DNA from: Clostridiaceae bacterium
GTDB taxonomy: Bacteria > Bacillota > Clostridia > Saccharofermentanales > DTU023
Assembly: GCA_012841255.1 (NCBI GenBank)
Contig: DUUZ01000269.1
Location: 1 to 5,865 of the forward strand
DNA length: 5,865 bases
Direction: 5' to 3'
How positions within the stretch are numbered: the first letter of the stretch is position 1; each line of letters begins with the position of its first letter. This document shows positions 1 to 5,287 of the stretch, piece after piece. Below the pieces are notes generated by a model that saw only the letters and a program-made list of their open reading frames with translations, was not told the DNA's origin and did no database searches. The position numbers and the translations under genes are program-made.

Positions 1-1983
1 CCTTGACCGCAGGGCCGTCGCATAGCCGAACATCTCCGACAGGGAGACGAAGGCGTCGACAACCTGTGCATTATGGGTTGCTTCCATGCCCTGAATCTGG
101 CCCCGCCTGGCGCTGATATCTGCCAGGACGTCGCCCAGATAATCACTGGGTACGATAATGTCAACCTTCATGACCGGCTCCATGAGGATGGAGCCCGCCC
201 GATTCAAGGCATCCCGCAAGGCCATGGAACCGGCAATGCGGAAAGCGATTTCGGATGAGTCGACATCGTGAGCCGAACCGTCCACCAGGGTCGCCTTCAG
301 GTCAACCACCGGATAGCCGGCGACGACGCCGCTGTTCATGGCATCGCGGATTCCCTCTTCGATGGGCTTGATGAATTCCTTGGGCACCACACCGCCGACC
401 GTCTTGTCTTCAAAGATGAAGCCCTCGCCGGATTCGAGCGGTTGGATCTCGATGACCGCATGGCCGTACTGGCCGTGCCCGCCGGTCTGGCGGACAAAGC
501 GGCCTTCGCCCTTGGCAGCCTTGGTGATGGTTTCACGATAGGCAACCTGGGGCTGGCCCACATTGGCCTCCACCTTGAACTCCCGGAAGAGTCTGTCCAC
601 GATAATGGCAAGATGGAGCTCGCCCATGCCGGACACGATCATCTGTCCGGTTTCGCTGTCGACCCGGGTCCGGAAGGTCGGATCCTCTTCAGCCAGTTTG
701 GCCAGGGCAACTTCCAGTTTTTCCTGACTGGCTTTGGATTTGGGTTCGATGGCAACCGAGATGACGGGTTCCGGGAAATCCATGCTCTCCAGGATGATGG
801 GCGCCTGTTCCGTGGCCAGGGTATCCCCTGTTGAAGTTGACTTCAGTCCGACGGCGGCCGCGATATCGCCGGCGTACACTTCGCTGGCGTCCGAGCGGTG
901 GTTGGCGTGCATCAGAAGGATGCGGCCGATCCGTTCCCGCTTGTCTTTCGTGGCGTTGCGGACATAGCTGCCGGCTTTCAGGGTTCCGCTGTAAACACGG
1001 AAGAAGCAAAGCTGCCCGACAAAGGGGTCGGTCATCACCTTGAAGGCAAGAGCCGAGAAGGGGGCGTTATCGTCCGCCTCGCGGACGGCCTCTTCCCCGG
1101 TCTTGGGATCAATGCCGACAACCGCCGGAATATCCAGCGGGGAAGGCAGGTAGGCAACCATGGCGTCCAGAAGCATCTGGACACCCTTGTTCTTGTATGA
1201 GGAACCGCAGGTCACTGGCGTGATTTCCGTAGCGATGGTCGCGCGTCTGAGGGCTGCTTGCAGCTCCTCCACAGAGATTTCCTCATCGCCCAAGAACTTC
1301 TCGGTCAGGACATCGTCTGTCTCGCAAATGGCTTCCACCATTTTGGCCCGCCACTCTTTCGCCGCATCCAGCAGATCGTCCGGAATCTCGGCTTCCGTAA
1401 TGGTCTTGCCAAGATCGTCGTCTTCATAGACTTCAGCCTTCATGGTCATCAGGTCAATGATGCCGATGAAGGTATCTTCCTTGCCGATCGGCAGCTGGAT
1501 CGGAACCGCATTGGTTCCCAGCCGGTCTTCCATCATTTTGACAACGTGGAAAAAATCGGCTCCCGTGATATCCATCTTGTTGATGTAGGTAATCCGCGGG
1601 ACACCGTAGGAGTCTGCCTGACGCCATACCGTTTCCGTCTGCGGTTCGACACCGCCCTTGGCGCACAGCACCGTGACCGCTCCGTCCAAAACACGGAGCG
1701 ACCGCTCGACTTCAACCGTAAAATCGACATGTCCGGGCGTATCAATGATATTGATCCGGCATCCCTTCCATGTCGCCGTTGTCGCAGCCGACGTGATCGT
1801 GATTCCGCGATCCTGTTCTTCAGGCATCCAGTCCATGGTAGCGGCACCCTCATGGGTTTCGCCCAGGCGGTGGATACGGCCTGTGTAGTAGAGGATCCGT
1901 TCCGTCGTCGTCGTCTTGCCGGCGTCGATATGGGCCATGATGCCGATATTTCTTGTATTCTCAAGTGAGAATTCTCGGGGCAT
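1..1983 (-). CDS. fusA: Elongation factor G, 3' end cut by window edge
   Basis: This gene encodes EF-G, the cytoplasmic GTPase that moves tRNAs and mRNA through the ribosome and helps recycle ribosomes with RRF. The 661 visible codons read without a stop to the window edge; the family is about 690 to 700 residues, so roughly 30 C-terminal residues are missing. Visible motifs are the P-loop AHIDAGKT (17-24), switch I RGITITSAATT (59-69), DTPGH with catalytic His85 (81-85), NKMD (135-138) and the G5 element GSS (260-262). Domain II follows at about 290-400, domain III at about 405-480, and domain IV after that, with its tip loops HGQYGH (Gln505) and HDVDSSE (His572, the position of E. coli His583). 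The ATG start gives the standard PREFSLENTRNIGI N-terminus and has an AGGAGA site 7 bases upstream. It follows rpsG by 34 bases, as in the str operon. Odd residues are Ala459 in GELHLAI, usually Asp or Glu, and Ala571 next to His572, usually Tyr. Identity as canonical EF-G is secure. Confidence 0.98.
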   Translation of the reverse strand, partial: MPREFSLENTRNIGIMAHIDAGKTTTTERILYYTGRIHRLGETHEGAATMDWMPEEQDRGITITSAATTATWKGCRINIIDTPGHVDFTVEVERSLRVLDGAVTVLCAKGGVEPQTETVWRQADSYGVPRITYINKMDITGADFFHVVKMMEDRLGTNAVPIQLPIGKEDTFIGIIDLMTMKAEVYEDDDLGKTITEAEIPDDLLDAAKEWRAKMVEAICETDDVLTEKFLGDEEISVEELQAALRRATIATEITPVTCGSSYKNKGVQMLLDAMVAYLPSPLDIPAVVGIDPKTGEEAVREADDNAPFSALAFKVMTDPFVGQLCFFRVYSGTLKAGSYVRNATKDKRERIGRILLMHANHRSDASEVYAGDIAAAVGLKSTSTGDTLATEQAPIILESMDFPEPVISVAIEPKSKASQEKLEVALAKLAEEDPTFRTRVDSETGQMIVSGMGELHLAIIVDRLFREFKVEANVGQPQVAYRETITKAAKGEGRFVRQTGGHGQYGHAVIEIQPLESGEGFIFEDKTVGGVVPKEFIKPIEEGIRDAMNSGVVAGYPVVDLKATLVDGSAHDVDSSEIAFRIAGSMALRDALNRAGSILMEPVMKVDIIVPSDYLGDVLADISARRGQIQGMEATHNAQVVDAFVSLSEMFGYATALRSR

Positions 1984-1990
1984 CTGTTCT

Positions 1991-1996
1991 TCTCCT
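1991..1996 (-). promoter_or_regulatory. Ribosome binding site of fusA
   Basis: AGGAGA lies 7 bases before the ATG at 1983, inside the 34-base gap after rpsG. It is weaker than the sites of rpsL and rpsG. The spacer shares the octamer GAAGAACA with the rpsG spacer. Confidence 0.75.
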
Positions 1997-2017
1997 ATTT
2001 CCTTGGTTATTTTCTAA

Positions 2018-2488
2018 TTACCACCGGTAGTGGGCGAATGCGCGGTTGGCTTCCGCCATGCGGTGGATTTCCTCTTTGCGCCTGTGTGCGGCACCGGCCT
2101 GCTTGGATGCATCCAGCAATTCGTTTGCAAGACGTTCCTTCATGGTCCGCTCACTGCGTGAACGCGAAGCATTCACGATCCAGCGCAGAGCCAGTGTCTG
2201 ACGTCTTTCGGGGCGTACTTCGACCGGAACCTGATAGTTGGATCCGCCGACACGGCGCGCCTTGACTTCCAGCACAGGCATGACATTTTCCATGGCCTGA
2301 TTGAAAACCTCCAGAGGCGGCTGCCCTGCACGCTGTTCGATCAGGTCAAAGGCGTCATAGACGATGGTCTGAGCGAGCTCTTTCTTACCGTCCAGCATGA
2401 CATTATTGATTAACTTTGCGACCCGGATGTCGTGATACACGGGATCCGGTAAAACTTCTCTCCTGGGAATATGGCCTTTTCTTGGCAA
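2018..2488 (-). CDS. rpsG: 30S ribosomal protein S7
   Basis: S7 nucleates assembly of the 30S head by binding the 3' domain of 16S rRNA and lines the E-site region. The 156-residue product has the usual bacterial length and ends in the conserved FAHYRW. Other family landmarks are PRKGHIPRREVLPDP at the N-terminus, KARRVGGSNYQVPVEV in the middle, and the RMAEANRAFAHYRW tail. The start codon is TTG: it directly precedes the conserved PRKG sequence and lies 8 bases after a strong GAAAGGAGG site. The only nearby ATG (2505-2507) is in another frame and overlaps that site. The gene lies between rpsL (149 bases upstream) and fusA (34 bases downstream) and is presumably cotranscribed with both. In E. 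coli, S7 represses its own operon by binding the rpsL-rpsG gap; whether this applies here is not shown by the sequence. Confidence 0.98.
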   Translation of the reverse strand: MPRKGHIPRREVLPDPVYHDIRVAKLINNVMLDGKKELAQTIVYDAFDLIEQRAGQPPLEVFNQAMENVMPVLEVKARRVGGSNYQVPVEVRPERRQTLALRWIVNASRSRSERTMKERLANELLDASKQAGAAHRRKEEIHRMAEANRAFAHYRW

Positions 2489-2637
2489 TGTTCTTCCCTC
2501 CTTTCATGATTATGCGGATTCTTCTATGGGAATCCGAAACCACAGGTACTCACGATATGGACACGTGTCATGCGCAAGCGACAGGCCCGTAAAAACGAGG
2601 CGTGTTCTTGTTGCATGTTTTGTCCAACCGCTGGCCG
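2489..2637 (-). promoter_or_regulatory. rpsL-rpsG intercistronic region with a hairpin before rpsG
   Basis: This 149-base gap has no credible gene and no convincing promoter. It contains a 7-bp inverted repeat, CGGATTC and GAATCCG (2536-2530 and 2521-2515 on the minus strand), with an 8-base loop and no following T-run, so it is not a terminator. It ends 10 bases before the rpsG Shine-Dalgarno sequence. A 10-base palindrome GACACGTGTC lies at 2560-2569. In E. coli the same gap carries the S7 repressor binding site; a similar role here is an analogy only, and I could not match its structure to the E. coli site. Confidence 0.4.
2497..2505 (-). promoter_or_regulatory. Ribosome binding site of rpsG that fixes the TTG start
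   Basis: GAAAGGAGG lies 8 bases before the TTG codon at 2486-2488. No in-frame ATG or GTG occurs at suitable distance before the conserved PRKG sequence, so this site supports initiation at TTG. Confidence 0.8.
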
Positions 2638-3063
2638 TTACTTGGTTTTCGCAGCTCTCGGGCGTTTGGCACCGTACTTGGACCGGCTCTGCAGGCGATT
2701 CGAAACACCGGCTGTATCCAGCGTTCCGCGGATCACGTGATAGCGGACGCCAGGCAGATCCCTGACGCGGCCGCCACGGATCAGGACCACACTGTGTTCC
2801 TGAAGATTGTGACCGATTCCCGGAATGTACGCGTAAACCTCGTGCTGATTCGTAAGACGGACACGTGCGACTTTACGGAGCGCGGAGTTCGGCTTTTTCG
2901 GCGTTGTCGTTTTAACCACCGTGCACACACCGCGTTTCTGCGGTGAGGGGTAGTATGACGCGCGGCGCCTCAAAGTATTCAGGCCCGACGCCAATGCCGG
3001 AACACTGGTCTTGCTCTCTTTCGACTTCCGTCCCTTATTAACCAACTGGTTGAACGTAGGCAT
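2638..3063 (-). CDS. rpsL: 30S ribosomal protein S12
   Basis: S12 sits at the decoding centre of the 30S subunit, controls accuracy of tRNA selection and is the classic site of streptomycin-resistance mutations. The product is 141 residues, longer than the 124-residue E. coli protein because of an insert around residues 25-39 (ASGLNTLRRRASYYP region) typical of Firmicutes. Core motifs are PQKRGVC (41-47), TTTPKKPNSALRKVARVRL (52-70), GHNLQEHSVVLIRGGRV (84-100) and the RSKYGAKRP tail. Lys56 corresponds to E. coli Lys43 and is unchanged, but residue 101 is Arg where E. coli has Lys88. The next residue, Asp102, the position methylthiolated by RimO in some bacteria, is kept. I chose the ATG at 3061-3063 rather than the in-frame GTG (3067-3069) or TTG (3064-3066), because the GTG overlaps the Shine-Dalgarno sequence, the TTG is too close to it, and S12 normally begins MPTxNQL. 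This is the first gene of the str operon and has its own promoter. Confidence 0.98.
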   Translation of the reverse strand: MPTFNQLVNKGRKSKESKTSVPALASGLNTLRRRASYYPSPQKRGVCTVVKTTTPKKPNSALRKVARVRLTNQHEVYAYIPGIGHNLQEHSVVLIRGGRVRDLPGVRYHVIRGTLDTAGVSNRLQSRSKYGAKRPRAAKTK

Positions 3064-3068
3064 CAACA

Positions 3069-3079
3069 CACCTCCTTTC
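3069..3079 (-). promoter_or_regulatory. Strong ribosome binding site of rpsL
   Basis: The eleven bases GAAAGGAGGTG are fully complementary to the 3' tail of Firmicutes 16S rRNA. Seven bases separate GGAGG from the ATG at 3063, which settles the start choice. An A-rich run (3093-3081, CAAAAATT and flanks seen on the minus strand) just upstream may help ribosome loading. Confidence 0.85.
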
Positions 3080-3092
3080 GTAATTTTTGCTC

Positions 3093-3116
3093 AAAAAGCT
3101 GTCCGCTTTGCGGACA
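3093..3116 (-). terminator. 5' leader hairpin of rpsL mRNA with U-run; possible terminator of the upstream operon
   Basis: The minus-strand sequence TGTCCGC, loop AAA, GCGGACA (3116-3100) makes a perfect 7-bp GC-rich stem, followed by GC and five T residues (3097-3093). The stem lies only a few bases after the predicted transcription start. It could end read-through from the transporter genes, act as an attenuator, or shield the 5' end of the rpsL mRNA from decay. The T-run is short and is followed by GAGC and five A residues, which could pair with it, so efficient termination is uncertain. Confidence 0.5.
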
Positions 3117-3227
3117 ACCGGAAAGAATCATAACAGGATCAGGGAGTTTTGTCCAGCACTTCATGGAAAATAAGGATCCCGGAAGGCCGGACTCAAGAAT
3201 ACCACATTGGGACAGCTCTTCTTTCCG
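3097..3227 (-). repeat. Two interleaved inverted repeats across the transporter/str operon junction
   Basis: The 8-base arm AGCTGTCC (3217-3210, minus strand) is the exact reverse complement of GGACAGCT (3104-3097), and allowing G-U pairs with the following T-run the match extends to about 12 bp. A second pair is CGGAAAGAA (3227-3219) with TTCTTTCCG (3127-3119), 9 bp. The arms are interleaved rather than nested, so the pairings would form a pseudoknot or alternate. The 3' arm of the first pair overlaps the 3' arm of the leader hairpin. Only RNA read through from the transporter operon would contain both arms. Confidence 0.35.
3127..3155 (-). promoter_or_regulatory. Sigma-A type promoter of the rpsL-rpsG-fusA operon
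   Basis: Reading leftward, TGGACA (3155-3150) and TATGAT (3132-3127) are separated by exactly 17 bases, and a TG one base before the -10 box makes it an extended -10. Both boxes are one mismatch from consensus (TTGACA, TATAAT). Transcription should begin near 3119-3121, giving a leader of about 57 bases before rpsL. The good match fits a highly expressed operon. The start site is predicted, not observed. Confidence 0.8.
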
Positions 3228-3237
3228 CTTTCCGGCT

Positions 3238-4200
3238 CTACCTCCGGTCGTACTCGTAGTCGGCGCCCAGGGCTGAGGGCGGATGATTGTGCCGGGAGAA
3301 GAAAAGGAGCAGGAGCAAGGTCAGGACATAGGGGATCATGAGGAAGAGATCGGACAGATCGCTTGACATCCCCAGCTTCAAGATCAGCTGGTAGCCGCCG
3401 GACCGGGCAAAGCCGAAAATCAGGCAGGTTAGGAAGGTATTGCGAATATCCCAGTTGCCGCAGATCAGGGCGGCGATGGCCAGGTAGCCGTAGCCCATGT
3501 AGATGGTGGGCGAGAAATTGGCAGAGAAGGTGTAGGCGAAATTCATGCCGCCCAGGCCGGTCAGAAGCCCGCAGAGCATGAGGGCAATATAGCGGGTCTG
3601 TTTGACGCTGACACCTGCAGCCTCCACGCTTTGGGGATTCTCCCCGCAGGCCCGGAGCCGGAGACCGAAGCGGGTCCGGTAAAGGAGGACGACAGAGATG
3701 ACGGCGAAGACGATGATGAAGGGCGAAAAGATATAGACTTCCCTGAAGACGGCTCCCAGGACGGGGATTGAACTGAGTCCCGGGACATTGAAGCGGGGGG
3801 CCGCACCCAGCCAGATCTTGTTGGAGGCCTCGCCCGTCAGCCCTTCATTGACCAGGCCCGTCAGGAAGATGGTCAGGGACATGGCCAGGATATTGACCAC
3901 CACGCCGCTGACCACCTGGTTGACCCGGAAGCGGATGGACATGAAGGCGTGAAGGAGGGAGAAGAGCATGCCGCCCAGCATGGCGGCGAGAATGACGGGA
4001 TAGACAATGACCCGGGGACCGCCTGCGACCAGGGGGGAAAGGTAGGCAAAGACCAGGGCGCCGCAGAAGGCACCGAAACCCTGGATCCCCTCAAGGGCCA
4101 GCATGGTGATGCCGCTTTTCTCGCTGAAGATTCCCCCGATGGCCATGGCGAAGAGGGGGAGGGCAAAGGCCAGGCCGTCGATGATAATCCGGTCAATCAT
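3238..4200 (-). CDS. ABC transporter permease, NupQ/YufQ-like (nucleoside class)
   Basis: This is an inner-membrane permease of the BPD_transp_2 (RbsC/LivHM) family, 320 residues, strongly hydrophobic with roughly eight to ten membrane segments. Family landmarks are SEKSGITMLALEG (26-38), FRVNQVVSGVVVNILA (91-106) and the cytoplasmic coupling loop RTRFGLRLRACGENPQSVEA (175-194, followed by AGV), which contacts the ATPase. These match the shorter of the two permeases in nucleoside importers such as B. subtilis NupQ. The ATG overlaps the end of the upstream permease by 8 bases and has AAAGGA 9 bases upstream, so translation is coupled. Its likely role is to form the channel as a heterodimer with the upstream permease. 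Substrate is inferred from family only: purine or pyrimidine nucleosides are most likely, but sugars and other BMP-lipoprotein ligands cannot be excluded. It is the last gene of the transporter operon, 174 bases before rpsL. Confidence 0.9.
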   Translation of the reverse strand: MIDRIIIDGLAFALPLFAMAIGGIFSEKSGITMLALEGIQGFGAFCGALVFAYLSPLVAGGPRVIVYPVILAAMLGGMLFSLLHAFMSIRFRVNQVVSGVVVNILAMSLTIFLTGLVNEGLTGEASNKIWLGAAPRFNVPGLSSIPVLGAVFREVYIFSPFIIVFAVISVVLLYRTRFGLRLRACGENPQSVEAAGVSVKQTRYIALMLCGLLTGLGGMNFAYTFSANFSPTIYMGYGYLAIAALICGNWDIRNTFLTCLIFGFARSGGYQLILKLGMSSDLSDLFLMIPYVLTLLLLLFFSRHNHPPSALGADYEYDRR

Positions 4201-5287
4201 AGTGGTGGGTCCTTTCCCGGACGGAGACTCCCAGCGAACTGAAAAGGAGGAGCACCCCCGTCACAAGCGATGCGATCTCCCGGACCACGCCGGTCGTGGA
4301 ACTCATGTAGACCGCCCCCTTCTGGAAGATGGTGATGAGGGCCGAGGAGAAAATACAGCTGACGGGCCCCAGGTTGCCCAAAAGGGCAACGGCAATGGCA
4401 TCAAAGCCCAGAGCCGGAAGATCTTTGGGAACAATGGTGGAGTAATAGCCCATGTAATAGACCACACCGGCCAAACCTGCCAGAGCCCCGGAGATGACCA
4501 TGCTCTTGACCATGACGCTGCGGATGGGAAGACCGGCGTAGGCGGCCCCCTCCCGGTTGAAGCCCACCATGCGAATTTCAAAGCCGCCCGCTGTCCGGTC
4601 CAGGTAAAAGCGGATCAAGAATGCCATGGCCAGTGCAATAAAGAAGCCGATGGGAATGACCAACTTCAAGCCGGCTTGTGTGACCAGGGTCACATTCAGC
4701 CGGGCATTGGGCAGGACCTGCTTGGATGACCGAATAATGGGATCCACATATTTTGTCTTGATAAAATAACCGGTCAGGAAACTGACAATGTAGTTGAACA
4801 TGATGCTGGACACGACTTCATGGACGTTGAACCTGTATTTCAGCCAGCCGATGAGTCCGCCCAGGACCGCCCCGGAAGCCAGTCCGATCAGGAAGATGAG
4901 GGGCATGGCCAGGACCGGCGGCAGTGTGGAATAGCCGACCAGGATGGTGCCCAAGAATCCGGAAAGGAGCATCTGCCCCGACACCCCGATATTGAAGAGT
5001 CCGCCCCGAAGTCCCACGACAACGGCCAGGGAGCCCAGGAGCATGGGAGCCATAATTCCCAGATAGGAAAGAAAGTCGGTCAGCATATTGCTGCTTTTGA
5101 CATAGGAGGGTTTCAGTCCCAGGCCTGAACCCTGAAAGAAACTGTAGATGGCCGTGAATGGATTCCGCCCGATCAGGACAAAGATCAGGATCAGGACCGC
5201 GAAGGTCAGGACCACGCTCCCCAGGGGGATCAGGAAGCGGGAGGAGGGAATCCTGAAGCTGCGCTTTTCCTTCTCTTGTCCGGTCAT
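4193..5287 (-). CDS. ABC transporter permease, NupP/YufP-like (nucleoside class)
   Basis: This is the longer partner permease, 364 residues, also of the BPD_transp_2 family. It begins with a charged cytoplasmic tail (MTGQEKEKRSF) and a first membrane helix at about 19-40. Family landmarks are GLRGGLFNIGVSGQ (92-105), the FNVHEVVSSIMFNYI helix (153-167) and the coupling loop DRTAGGFEIRMVGFNREGAA (230-249), followed by YAGL. The FNIG motif and the V-x-S-x-x-x-N-Y-I pattern are typical of YufP/NupP proteins. The ATG overlaps the TGA of the ATPase gene as ATGA; the preceding bases are G-rich without a clear Shine-Dalgarno sequence, so expression probably depends on coupling to the ATPase. It is expected to pair with the next permease to form the pore. 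The class is confident from motifs and gene order; the transported compound is an inference. Confidence 0.9.
   Translation of the reverse strand: MTGQEKEKRSFRIPSSRFLIPLGSVVLTFAVLILIFVLIGRNPFTAIYSFFQGSGLGLKPSYVKSSNMLTDFLSYLGIMAPMLLGSLAVVVGLRGGLFNIGVSGQMLLSGFLGTILVGYSTLPPVLAMPLIFLIGLASGAVLGGLIGWLKYRFNVHEVVSSIMFNYIVSFLTGYFIKTKYVDPIIRSSKQVLPNARLNVTLVTQAGLKLVIPIGFFIALAMAFLIRFYLDRTAGGFEIRMVGFNREGAAYAGLPIRSVMVKSMVISGALAGLAGVVYYMGYYSTIVPKDLPALGFDAIAVALLGNLGPVSCIFSSALITIFQKGAVYMSSTTGVVREIASLVTGVLLLFSSLGVSVRERTHHYD

Noticed and set aside
268..834. Open frame of 188 codons on the plus strand opposite fusA
   Set aside because: It is an antisense shadow of the highly conserved EF-G domains III and IV, has no recognisable family features and no clear ribosome binding site.
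1258..1968. Open frame of 236 codons on the plus strand opposite the EF-G GTPase domain
   Set aside because: Its length follows from codon bias in GC-rich DNA; the opposite strand encodes all G motifs of EF-G without interruption.
2617..2626. Second copy of TGGACAAAAC, the sequence at the -35 box of the rpsL promoter, in the rpsL-rpsG gap
   Set aside because: At 17 bases spacing the -10 position reads ACGCCT, which is not a promoter element, so the decamer is probably coincidence.
3064..3069. In-frame GTG and TTG codons upstream of the rpsL ATG
   Set aside because: The GTG overlaps the Shine-Dalgarno match and the TTG is only a few bases from it; S12 proteins normally start at MPT.
3178..3191. 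Small inverted repeat TCCGG/CCGGG downstream of the last permease, followed by ATCCTTATTTT on the minus strand
   Set aside because: The stem is only four GC pairs plus one G-U pair and the T-rich stretch starts several bases away and is interrupted, so I do not call it a terminator.
4103..4729. Open frame of 208 codons on the plus strand over the two permeases
   Set aside because: Its product is rich in Gly, Asp and His, as expected for the complement of hydrophobic membrane codons, and it matches no family that I know.
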